Assembly (NCBI RefSeq): GCF_004963255.1
Contig: NZ_SUGA01000006.1
Span: 1-64,000 of the forward strand
DNA length: 64,000 nt
Source of the DNA: Mesorhizobium sp.
GTDB taxonomy: Bacteria; Pseudomonadota; Alphaproteobacteria; Rhizobiales; Rhizobiaceae
Reading direction: 5' to 3'
Below the pieces are notes generated by a model that was given only the letters and a program-made list of their open reading frames with translations, was not told the origin of the DNA and ran no database searches. Made by a program: the position numbers and the translations under genes. Below, one piece after another: positions 48,586-58,143 of this stretch (its first letter is position 1; each line of letters opens with the position of its first letter).

Positions 48586-48643
48586 CCCATTTTACACCAA
48601 AAAGGCGGCCGTTGCTGCCACGCCGTCCATGGATTGGAGACTC

Positions 48644-49250
48644 ATGTCTAAGCCGACTGCCATCACTGTCGCAGCTCTTCTTTTACTCCTCGCCTTGCTG
48701 GCGAGCCAATATAGCGCGAACCTGCACCGGCAGGCGTGGTCGACCGACAGGCAAAAGTGGAGCGGCGCATTCGACAACGATCTCCTTCGCCAATCGCCGG
48801 CAACCCGCAAGGCGATGCCGTTCTGGTCATATTCAATGACTACCACAACTGTCCGCATTGCAGACTGGCTGATATCAACTACCAAAAAGCCTTCAAGCAT
48901 GAGCCCAATCTGAAGCTTGTGATCAAACAGTTCCCGGTCCTGGGACCGGATTCCCAATTCCCAGCCTTCGCCGCACTCGCCTCGAGAAAACAGGGAAAGT
49001 TCGACGAATTCCACCGCGCCCTTATGATTTCCCCCAGTTGAAGGGTCACTCTCAAGATCGCAGCGCGTGTAGGCCTTGACGTTGAGCAGCTCAAGCGGGA
49101 ATGCAAGATCCGGCCATCGCAGATGAAATGCGCGCGTCCGCGCACTCGCGAAAGGTCTGCACTTAGACGGTACGCCCGCGTTGGTGGTCGGCGATATAGT
49201 GGTCGCCGACCTTGTGGACATGGCCAGCTTGCAACGCTTGCATCGCCGAT
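48644..49250 (+). pseudogene. DsbA-family thiol:disulfide oxidoreductase, broken
   Basis: It begins with a signal sequence (MSKPTAITVAALLLLLALLAS). After a frameshift near 48790 it continues as NPQGDAVLVIFNDYHNCPHCRLADINYQKAF, which includes the CPHC active site, and then KLVIKQFPVLGPDSQFPAFAALASRKQGKFDEFHRALM. An in-frame TGA at about 49039 is followed by RVTLKIAARVGLDVEQLKRE, and further frameshifts lead to LDGTPALVVGDIVVADL. All parts of a DsbA/Com1-type periplasmic protein are present but in at least three frames. Confidence 0.82.
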
Positions 49251-49513
49251 GCGCGCTCAAAGCGTGCTGGCTCTCGTGCGGGGCAGCATCTGTAGACCGG
49301 CCACGCTGTTGTTGCCGGAGCGTGCCGTTTGTGGCAGCTGGCTTTGCTGTCGCTCCTCGTAATCTTGTTGCGGTCATCCAGCTGCCGTGGGCGCCAACAA
49401 CAATCCTGAGCGCCCGCGCCTGAAGTCGCTGGCCGGGTGCTCGTGAACCGAGCCCGCTTTTCTTCGGCAAGCTCAGGCGGTCTTGGCCCTGCGGCATCGC
49501 CCCCTGGCGCGGG
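49251..49513. other. Intergenic stretch between dsbA remnant and ardC leader
   Basis: No gene is seen. It is followed by a repetitive, strongly structured GC-rich leader of ardC. Confidence 0.4.
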
Positions 49514-49562
49514 GCAGCCTTCGGCTGCTGACGGTCGCCGGCCTGTCGGCCGGCGTCTTTCT
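49514..49562 (+). terminator. Tandem perfect hairpins upstream of ardC (terminator/attenuator-like)
   Basis: Hairpin 1: GCAGCC-TTC-GGCTGC (49514-49528). Hairpin 2: CGCCGGCC-TGTC-GGCCGGCG (49536-49555), 8 perfect base pairs followed by TCTTTCT. The second has the form of a Rho-independent terminator on the plus strand, about 210 bases before ardC. An alternative role as a folded single-stranded promoter during conjugative entry is possible but speculative. Confidence 0.6.
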
Positions 49563-49773
49563 ATTGTGGCCTTCCCCCTGGCGCAGGGTGGGCAGCACTC
49601 CCTTCTAGGCCCGCCGCGGCGTCCCGCAACCCTTCGCTTGTCGCTTTCGGGTCCTCCACTCCGTTCCGGTCCTGCTGATGCAGTCCGCCTCCGACGGCGG
49701 GCCTTTCCGGTCGCTTTTGCCGCCCACCCCGCTTCCGGGGAGGGCGCGCGATTGTAGAGCGGAGGACATCACG

Positions 49774-50775
49774 ATGCGTGCAAACAACAAACGTTGCGGC
49801 AGCCGACAGGCTGGCGCAGACAGTGGCGGGCGCACCGGCGCCAGCCTTTATCAGGAAATCACCGACCGCATCATTGCCGAACTGGAGCGCGGCACCGTGC
49901 CATGGGTCAAGCCGTGGGGCAGGGCAAGGACAGGCCTCGGCCTGCCGCGGAATGCGGCCACCCAGCGCCGATATTCCGGCATCAATATCCTGATCCTGTG
50001 GGGCGCGGTCATCGAGCGCGGTTTCCCCAGCCAGAACTGGCTCACCTTCCGGCAGGCGCTTTCGCTTGGCGGCAATGTCAGGAAGGGCGAGCACGGCACC
50101 ACCATCGTTCACGCTGACCGCTTTGTTCCCAAGAACGAAAAGCAACGCGCCGACACCGATGGCGACGAACCGCAGGCGGTGCCCTTCCTGAAGCGCTTCA
50201 CCGTCTTCAATGTCGCGCAGTGCGATAATCTGCCCGAACATCTTTACGCCGCCGGCGAGCCTCTGCCTGAGCGCGAGATGGTCCCGCAGGCCGAGGCGCT
50301 CATTCATGCAACCGGCGCTGATTTTCGCGTCGGCGGCGAGCGCGCCTTCTACATGCCCGGCAGCGACACCATACAGGTGCCGCCGCAGCCGGCTTTCTTC
50401 CACCAGATCGACTATTACCGGACCTGCTTTCACGAGCTTGGCCACTGGACCGGCCACCCGAGGCGACTCGCGCGCGACCTGTCCGGCTCCTTCGGGTCCA
50501 ACACCTATGCGCGCGAGGAACTGGTCGCCGAAATCGCATCAGCCTTCATCTGCAGCAGTCTCGGCATCGAGCCGACCGTGCGCCATGCCGACTACATCGG
50601 CTCATGGCTGACGGTTTTGCGCGAGGACAACCGCGCCATCTTCCGCGCCGCAAGCCATGCCTCGAAAGCCGCCGATTTCCTGCTTGGCCGCAATGTCGAT
50701 GTCGAAGGCGAGGCACATGCCGAAACCGCCTATGGGAGCGCGCAATCCTCACACGCGACCGCCTTGCGCCTCTGA
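49774..50775 (+). CDS. ardC: ArdC-like antirestriction protein (DUF1738 plus zincin-like peptidase domain)
   Basis: A 333-residue protein typical of conjugative plasmids and ICEs, protecting incoming DNA from restriction. The N-terminal ssDNA-binding part has ASLYQEITDRIIAELERGTVPWVKPW and RRYSGINILILW (about residues 24-78). The C-terminal metallopeptidase domain has CFHELGHWTGHPRRL (HExxH-type HELGH, about residues 223-237) and YAREELVAEIASAFICSSLGI. The ATG at 49774 has a GGAGG RBS. The final 20 residues look unlike usual homologues. It supports the view that mobile-element DNA extends to about 50.8 kb. Confidence 0.9.
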   Translation: MRANNKRCGSRQAGADSGGRTGASLYQEITDRIIAELERGTVPWVKPWGRARTGLGLPRNAATQRRYSGINILILWGAVIERGFPSQNWLTFRQALSLGGNVRKGEHGTTIVHADRFVPKNEKQRADTDGDEPQAVPFLKRFTVFNVAQCDNLPEHLYAAGEPLPEREMVPQAEALIHATGADFRVGGERAFYMPGSDTIQVPPQPAFFHQIDYYRTCFHELGHWTGHPRRLARDLSGSFGSNTYAREELVAEIASAFICSSLGIEPTVRHADYIGSWLTVLREDNRAIFRAASHASKAADFLLGRNVDVEGEAHAETAYGSAQSSHATALRL

Positions 50776-50874
50776 TGACGCAAAGCCGCGCGCAACCAAC
50801 TCGACAGTTCTTTTGAGGTTGCCCTAACGCCGATGGCCGGCGTTGGCGTCGATCGTTCATCGGACCGAGGTTCG

Positions 50875-50908
50875 CAAAAAAAGAGGGCGGCATTGATGCC
50901 GCCCTCTC
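50875..50908 (-). terminator. Rho-independent terminator of groESL
   Basis: On the minus strand a perfect stem GAGGGCGGCA / TGCCGCCCTC with a 4-base loop is followed by a run of eight T. It lies 25 bases after the groEL stop. Confidence 0.92.
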
Positions 50909-50932
50909 GTTGCGAAAGCTGCCAGAGCTGGA

Positions 50933-52627
<1,695 letters not shown>

Positions 52628-52650
52628 TCAGTTGATGGAGAGGCCGAAAT

Positions 52651-52947
52651 TCAGCCGATGATGCCCATAATGTCGGATTCCTTCATGATCAGAAGGTCTT
52701 CGCCATTGAGCTTGACTTCAGTGCCCGACCACTTGCCGAACAGGATGCGGTCGCCGGCCTTGACGTCCAGGGGCACCAGCTTGCCGCTCTCGTCGCGAGC
52801 GCCGGAGCCGACGGCGATGATCTCGCCTTCCTGCGGCTTCTCCTTAGCCGTATCCGGGATGATGATCCCGCCGGCGGTCTTGGATTCGGATTCGACCCGG
52901 CGAACGACCACGCGGTCATGAAGCGGGCGGAACTTGGACTTTGCCAT
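52651..52947 (-). CDS. groS: Co-chaperonin GroES (10 kDa)
   Basis: A 98-residue heptameric lid of GroEL. The start [41 protein letters not shown] (across residues 1-40) includes the mobile loop GGIIIPD. The ATG at 52947 fits the family; an in-frame extension of 24 residues runs into the CIRCE element and is rejected. First gene of the groESL operon. Confidence 0.97.
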   Translation of the reverse strand: MAKSKFRPLHDRVVVRRVESESKTAGGIIIPDTAKEKPQEGEIIAVGSGARDESGKLVPLDVKAGDRILFGKWSGTEVKLNGEDLLIMKESDIMGIIG

Positions 52948-53012
52948 GTTGTCTTCCTCGAGTGAGAACGGTGAGAACTGTTCCTCCATCCGGCGAGGCC
53001 GCCGGATATGAG

Positions 53013-53039
53013 TTAGCACTCATCAAAGGCGAGTGCTAA
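53013..53039 (-). promoter_or_regulatory. CIRCE element (HrcA operator) of groESL
   Basis: Perfect inverted repeat TTAGCACTC-N9-GAGTGCTAA 66 bases upstream of groES. This identifies HrcA as repressor, with heat derepression. hrcA itself is not in the window. Confidence 0.97.
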
Positions 53040-53176
53040 CGTGGCGCTGAGATAGGCCGGCGCCTTGCCAGAGTCAAGGCGCGCGAAAGGGGCAAGCGGC
53101 GCGAAATTTTTCTCAGGCCAAGCCCCGGGCGGAAATGCGGTGACTGCCATGAAGCATGGGCGAGCAATCCAGCTCG

Positions 53177-53977
53177 TTATTCCCGGTGCCTTGGCGAACG
53201 CAGCACCAGCAGCGGGCAGCGCTCGGCGAGCCCGTATGTGCCGGTCGAGGCCAGCCGGACATCATTGAAGAACGTGCGAGCTTCGTCGACAAGCGTTGCC
53301 GCGGGGGCAAAACTGTAGATGGCGGACGAGTTCCGGTAGACGTCGATGGTTCCGATGACCGGCTGTTCCCATCCGGTTCGGGTGGATAGCCCCTCGCGGT
53401 CGGGAAACATCTGTTCGAATTGCTCGAGAATTCCCGTCACCGGTACGACGTAGTCCGGTGCGCCGCCGATCGCGGTCATGGCCACCCGCCATTTGAGGTC
53501 GTGAAAGGTCGAGACGCCGCCGGCCAACGCCAAGGCGCGGACATCCCGCGGATCGTCGCGTGTCTCGGGGCAGGCGTACAGCCTGATGCCGGCGCGGCCG
53601 CTTGCCTTCAACACACGCGCGATCGACGCGAACAGTCTGCGCCTGAGGTCGGCGGCGCCGATGACCGAGAGGCATCCGTCGCCAATCAGGGCCTCGACGC
53701 TTGCCTCGTCGAACGGCAGATCGAACCAGTCGCCGCGCACCGCCTTGCGGCTTTCGGTATCGCCCGGCCAGATGCCGGCGATCATGTCGGCCGACTCGTC
53801 GATCGCCGTCATCCTGGCGCCAAGCCCGGCGAGCTCCGGCGTCACGCCGAACATCACCACGTGCGATCGAGCGAGGTCGAGTTCGCGGTTATAGGCCTCG
53901 ACGACTTCCGGCGGCGGCCTGAGCGGCGACCCGAGCAACTGCCAATGCCTGCGAATTGCATTCCAATGCTCTGTCAT
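53177..53977 (-). CDS. Class I SAM-dependent methyltransferase-like protein
   Basis: About 266 residues from the ATG at 53977 (MTEHWNAIRRHWQLLGSPLRPPPEVVEAY). The order HVVMFGVTPELAGLGARMTAIDESADMI, then GDWFDLPF and SVEALIGDGCLSVI resembles motifs I to IV of methyltransferases, but motif I lacks the usual DxGxGxG glycines (VMFGVTPEL). The remainder is a mixed alpha/beta protein. Function unknown; it is convergent with nothing and divergent from the ATP-grasp gene. The start sits only ~75 bases from that gene, suggesting a shared promoter region. Confidence 0.78.
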   Translation of the reverse strand: MTEHWNAIRRHWQLLGSPLRPPPEVVEAYNRELDLARSHVVMFGVTPELAGLGARMTAIDESADMIAGIWPGDTESRKAVRGDWFDLPFDEASVEALIGDGCLSVIGAADLRRRLFASIARVLKASGRAGIRLYACPETRDDPRDVRALALAGGVSTFHDLKWRVAMTAIGGAPDYVVPVTGILEQFEQMFPDREGLSTRTGWEQPVIGTIDVYRNSSAIYSFAPAATLVDEARTFFNDVRLASTGTYGLAERCPLLVLRSPRHRE

Positions 53978-54053
53978 CCACAAACCCGCCCGTACGACAC
54001 TGTGTTAGAACGCATAATCGAGGACGCTTAAGAAACCAAGCCGAGGAGGGCGG

Positions 54054-54906
54054 ATGGCACGTATCGCGGTTACTCACGCATGAGTTTGATGCGTTTGAAC
54101 GCCGTCGCGGGCCGTTGCTGCGTCGCGACAGCCCCTACATGCTCTTCGATCTCCTGGAGGAGTTGAAACGTCGGGGACATTCCGTGCGAATTGTTGCGGG
54201 CACTTTGGCAAGGCCGGAGGCGGATATCGCAATACTGCATGTCGACGCGACCGTGACGCCACCCGAACATGTCGAATACGCGCGCACTTATCCCTTCTGC
54301 CTCAACATCGGCGCTGCCGATATCTCGAAGCGTCGCGTCAGCGGCGCGGTGATCGACAGGGATCACGGCTGGCGAGGCCCAGTCATCGTCAAGAGCAGCC
54401 TAAACAATCTGGGAACGCGGGAGCAGACGCTCAATCGGCGATCGCGCCGCGCCGGCAGGCCGGAGCCATTTCCCGATGCCAGGCTGCTCGATCGCTACCA
54501 CATCCACGGCTCGCTTGCGGAAGTTCCCCCGGCGGTGTTCGACCGCAAGGATCTCGTGGTGGAGAAGTTTGTTCCCGAGCCCGAGCCCGACGGCTTTGGC
54601 GCCCGCTTCTGGCTGTTTTGCGGAGAACGCGAGCGTTGTACCCGGCATGTCTCGCCGCAGAACCTGGTCAAAGGCGAAGATACGATCCGACGAGAGCCGG
54701 TTCCGGTTCCCGACGAGCTTCGCGCGCTACGACGCGATCTCGGCTTCGACTACGGCAAATTCGATTTCGTCATGCATGAAGGCAAGGCCGTTCTGCTTGA
54801 CGCCAACAAGACGCCCGGCCGCGTCCGCAACCTGTCCGCCTTCCTCGCCGCCGGCAACGCCAATCTTGCCGACGGCTTTGAAGGGCTGATCCGTCAACAC
54901 GTCTAG
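54054..54906 (+). pseudogene. ATP-grasp-type protein, frameshifted after the seventh codon
   Basis: A GAGGAGGG ribosome-binding site stands in front of ATG 54054, which encodes MARIAVTHA and stops at once. One base out of frame, the sequence continues THEFDAFERRRGPLLRRDSPYMLFDLLEELKRRGHSVRIV and through a C-terminal half with ATP-grasp character (DLVVEKFVPEPEP; GFDYGKFDFVMHEGKAVLLDANKTPG, the last with the metal-binding Glu/Asp-Asn pattern replaced by LLDANKTPG). Removing the single A at 54072 would restore MARIAVLTHEFDAF. It is either a true young pseudogene or a base error. The substrate is unknown; carboxylate-amine ligation is the family reaction. Confidence 0.72.
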
Positions 54907-54917
54907 GAGTCGGGGCT

Positions 54918-55544
54918 CTACAAAAACAGCCGCAACTGCGTGTGAATGATCGAGCGATAGTCGTCGATCGTGCGCCGGGCTTCCGCCTCGTCTTGCGTCA
55001 GCGCCAGCCGCACGACGCCGCCGGCAAGCTGGAAGATCAGGAACACGACCCGCCCGAACGCCTCACGCTGCTCCGCTTGCAGCATCGGCCCGATGTGGTC
55101 GCAGAACATTGTTGCCTGGTGCCTGGTCTCCACGATGTCGAGGTGCTGCAGCGCCTTGTCGGCCTGGATGGCGTTCTGCAGGTCCTGGATCGCCGGGTCA
55201 GCCGCGACACGGGTATAATAGTCGTCGAGCATGCGATCGGCCGCCGCCGTTACATCGCCCAGCCCGTTTATCCCGGCGATGATCGCGCCGAAGCGCGCCC
55301 GGCTTTCCTCGGCAAACCGTTCGTAGAGCATCGCCAGGATCGCCGACTTCGACGGAAAGTAGTGATAGACGGTCGCGATCGGCCCGCCGGCCAGCGCGCC
55401 CACCTCCTTCATCGTCACCGCGTCGATGCCCTTTTCGCCGATCAGCCGCATGGTCGTCGCGAGGATCGCGTCGATACGCTCGCGGCTACGCTCCTGCTTC
55501 GGCCTGCGCCTGGGTTCCGTCGCCGTTCGCTTTGCATCCGTCAT
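54918..55544 (-). CDS. TetR-family transcriptional regulator
   Basis: About 208 residues from the ATG at 55544 (55553 is an alternative). The N-terminal helix-turn-helix reads RERIDAILATTMRLIGEKGIDAVTMKEVGALAGGPIATVYHYFPSKSAIL, split across residues 24-72, typical of TetR. The C-terminal ligand domain is helical. A long in-frame extension upstream crosses the promoter region and is rejected. It is divergent from the MFS/oxidase/PLP-protein operon, with a 15-bp palindrome between them, so it probably represses that operon. Confidence 0.9.
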   Translation of the reverse strand: MTDAKRTATEPRRRPKQERSRERIDAILATTMRLIGEKGIDAVTMKEVGALAGGPIATVYHYFPSKSAILAMLYERFAEESRARFGAIIAGINGLGDVTAAADRMLDDYYTRVAADPAIQDLQNAIQADKALQHLDIVETRHQATMFCDHIGPMLQAEQREAFGRVVFLIFQLAGGVVRLALTQDEAEARRTIDDYRSIIHTQLRLFL

Positions 55545-55619
55545 GGCCCGCATCTTTCCCGGAAAAGTGCGAATTCGCGGTTGACAAGAAACATGATCAA
55601 GTATCAGTTTCATTAAATG

Positions 55620-55634
55620 CTGACAACTTGTCAG
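55620..55634. promoter_or_regulatory. Candidate TetR operator (perfect palindrome)
   Basis: CTGACAA-C-TTGTCAG, a perfect 15-bp palindrome in the divergent intergenic region, 32 bases before the MFS gene. A further TTGACAAG half-site lies at 55581-55588. Confidence 0.7.
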
Positions 55635-55665
55635 TTTTTCGACCGGGCTGCAAGGGAGGCATCTC

Positions 55666-56850
55666 GTGACTGCATCGCAAGCCGCGCAAGCGGAAGAGGG
55701 CGATTGGCTTGTCGGCAATCCGACGGGATCGCAGCTTGCCTCGGCACTGTGGATCGGCTCGGTCGGCCTGCTCATCCTTGGCCTTCAGCCGGTGCTGCTC
55801 GGCGCGCTCTACACGGAGGGCCATATCACCGGCGATGAGCTGGCGCTGGTCGCCACCGCCGAGATGATCGCGATCGGCATCGGGTCGGCGATCGTGGCCA
55901 TGTTGCTGCCTGCCAGGAACATGCGCTGGAAGAGTGCGGCGCTGCTCGTCCTGCTCGCGCTCGCCAATTTCTGGACCGCTTATGCCGGCAGCCCCAATGG
56001 GCTGATCGGCGCGCGCATACTGGCTGGCCTGGCGGAGGGCGGGCTGGTCGCCGTCGCCACCGAATTGATCGCCCGCTCGCGCCGGGCCGAGCGCATCGGC
56101 GGCTATTTCGTCACGCTGCAGACCTTGGCGCAATGCGCGCTGGCGCTGATCCTTGCGCTCTACGCCGTACCCGCCGCCGGGTCGGCCGGCGGCTTCATCG
56201 CGCTCGGTGTCGTCTGCCTCCTGTCGCTGGTCGTCGCCTGGATCGTGCCGGACCATTATGCCGATCTGCCCAAGGAAGAGCAGTTCGGCAATGTGGCGAC
56301 AGTACCGGCGATCACCGCGCTGCTCTCGATCTTCTGCTATTTCATGTTCTTCGGCGCCGTCTGGGCCTTTCTCGAGCCCATCGGCGCGCAGTTCGGCATC
56401 GACGGCCGCACCGTCGGCCTGATGGTATCGGCAAGCCTTGCCGCGCAGGTGATCGGCGCCATGACCGCGACGGTCTTTGAGGCGCGCATCGACTATCGTT
56501 TTGCCATCACGATCATCGGCATCGTCGCGGCGATCAGCTCTGTCCTGCTTGCGTCCGGCCCGGGTCTTTCAGTCTTCTGGGCGGTTGCGCTGGTGATGGG
56601 CTTCATCCTGCTCTTCATCGTGCCCTATCAGATCCGCATGGCAATCACCGCCGACGAGACGCGAACGGCAGTGCTTCTGGTTCCGGCCGCGCAGCTCTTC
56701 GGTCTCGCCATCGGCCCGATCGCCGCCTCGCTTTTGATCGATGACGGGAACTTCCGCCCGGTGCCCGAATTCGCCGCAGCGACCGCTTTGGCCAGCGTGC
56801 TTTTGCTCGGCGTATTCGTGCTGGTTGCCCGGCGGCACGGTCGGGCCTGA
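55666..56850 (+). CDS. MFS transporter
   Basis: A 394-residue membrane protein with 12 predicted transmembrane segments (first LWIGSVGLLILGLQPVLLGALY, last TALASVLLLGVFVLVARR). The usual MFS loop motif is weakly conserved (LLPARNMRWKSAA). The GTG at 55666 has a strong GGGAGG ribosome-binding site 6 bases upstream. It is the first gene of a three-gene operon with an FAD oxidase and a PLP-fold protein, under a likely TetR repressor, so it probably takes up or exports the substrate of those enzymes. Confidence 0.88.
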   Translation: MTASQAAQAEEGDWLVGNPTGSQLASALWIGSVGLLILGLQPVLLGALYTEGHITGDELALVATAEMIAIGIGSAIVAMLLPARNMRWKSAALLVLLALANFWTAYAGSPNGLIGARILAGLAEGGLVAVATELIARSRRAERIGGYFVTLQTLAQCALALILALYAVPAAGSAGGFIALGVVCLLSLVVAWIVPDHYADLPKEEQFGNVATVPAITALLSIFCYFMFFGAVWAFLEPIGAQFGIDGRTVGLMVSASLAAQVIGAMTATVFEARIDYRFAITIIGIVAAISSVLLASGPGLSVFWAVALVMGFILLFIVPYQIRMAITADETRTAVLLVPAAQLFGLAIGPIAASLLIDDGNFRPVPEFAAATALASVLLLGVFVLVARRHGRA

Positions 56851-56865
56851 GCGGGGAGGGTCAAA

Positions 56866-58143
56866 ATGGCAAACGCCTGGAGCAACTGGTCGGGTTTCGT
56901 CACGGCTTCCCCGAAATCGATCGCGACGCCGGCCGACGCAGGCGAGCTGGCCGAGCTGGTGCGCTCGGCGCCCGGCCCGCTGCGCGTCGCCGGCGCTGGG
57001 CATTCCTTCACGCCGCTGGTGCAGTCCGACGGCGCCATCGTTTCGCTTGAGAAGATCGAAGGCCTGGTCTCGCACGAACCGGCGGCCCACAGGGCGCGGG
57101 TGGGGGCGGGCACGCGGCTCGGCGCCCTGATGCATATCCTGCAAGGCATCGGCCAGGGCCTGCCGAACATGGGCGACATCGACAAGCAGGCGATCGGCGG
57201 CGCGCTGGGCACTGCCACGCATGGCTCCGGCCCGACGCTCGGCGCCTATCACACGCAGTTGGAGGCGGTGCAGCTTGTGGACGGCAAAGGCAAGCTGCGC
57301 GAGTACAGCCGGGCCAGCGACCAGGACATGATCCACGCCATCGGCGTCGCGCTGGGCAGCTTCGGCATTCTCACCGAAGTGACGATGAACAACATCGCGG
57401 CCTACCGCCTGCGCCGCCGCAAATGGGTGCTGCCGATCGGCGACATGCTGCGCGATTTCGAGACGATGATGGGCGCGCATCGTTCGGCCGAGTTCTACTA
57501 CATCCCGTTTTCCGGCTACGCCCAATTCATCGCCAGCGACCTGAGCGATGCGCAGCCGACGCAGCGGCCGACAGAGGACGACGAGGAAGGCCTGGCGACA
57601 TTGCGCAAGCTGCGCACCGTGCTGCGCCGGCTGCCTTCGCTGCGCCGCACGCTGATCAAGGGCGCGGTGAAGAAGGTGCCGGCCGAGGATTATGTGCAAG
57701 ACTGGCTCAACGTCTATGTCAGCGACCGTCGCACCAAATTCAACGAGATGGAATACCACCTGCCATTCGAGGAAGGTCCGAAGGCGTTGGCCGAGATCAT
57801 CGCGCTGACCGAAAAGCACTTTCCGGAAGTCTATTTCCCGATGGAGGTGCGTTCGGTGGCGCCCGACGAGTTCTGGCTTTCGCCCTTCCACAAGCGGCTG
57901 GCCTGCTCGATCGCCATCCACCACGATGCGGCCAACGACCCGCTGCCTTTCATGCGCGCCGCCGAGCCCATCTTCCGCAAATGTGGCGGCAGGCCGCATT
58001 GGGGCAAGATGCACAGCCTGAAGGCGGCGGATTTCAAGAAACTCTATCCGCGCTGGGACGACGCGCTTGCCGTGCGCCGCGACATCGATCCCGACAACCG
58101 TTTCGTGTCGCCCTATATGGCCGGCCTGTTCGGCATCGAATGA
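56866..58143 (+). CDS. FAD-linked oxidase of the gulonolactone / arabinono-lactone oxidase family
   Basis: A 425-residue flavoprotein. The PCMH-type FAD domain at the N-terminus has RVAGAGHSFTPLVQSDGAIVSLEKIEG (the His of GHSF is the usual covalent flavin site), ARVGAGTRLGALM, and QAIGGALGTATHGSG (about residues 106-120). The C-terminal ALO domain ends HWGKMHSLKAADFKKLYPRWDDALAVRRDIDPDNRFVSPY, split over the last 60 residues. Family members oxidise sugar lactones or sugars; the substrate here is unknown. It starts 15 bases after the MFS gene and overlaps the next gene by ATGA. Confidence 0.92.
   Translation: MANAWSNWSGFVTASPKSIATPADAGELAELVRSAPGPLRVAGAGHSFTPLVQSDGAIVSLEKIEGLVSHEPAAHRARVGAGTRLGALMHILQGIGQGLPNMGDIDKQAIGGALGTATHGSGPTLGAYHTQLEAVQLVDGKGKLREYSRASDQDMIHAIGVALGSFGILTEVTMNNIAAYRLRRRKWVLPIGDMLRDFETMMGAHRSAEFYYIPFSGYAQFIASDLSDAQPTQRPTEDDEEGLATLRKLRTVLRRLPSLRRTLIKGAVKKVPAEDYVQDWLNVYVSDRRTKFNEMEYHLPFEEGPKALAEIIALTEKHFPEVYFPMEVRSVAPDEFWLSPFHKRLACSIAIHHDAANDPLPFMRAAEPIFRKCGGRPHWGKMHSLKAADFKKLYPRWDDALAVRRDIDPDNRFVSPYMAGLFGIE

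Noticed and set aside
52948..53019. N-terminal extension of groES by 24 codons
   Set aside because: It would overlap the CIRCE operator and is absent from the GroES family.
55631..55652. GTCAGTTTTTCGACCGGGCT, tts-box-like 5' half in the TetR/MFS gap
   Set aside because: The 3' half does not match AAGCT, part of it belongs to the TetR palindrome, and the region is core-like rather than T3SS-related.
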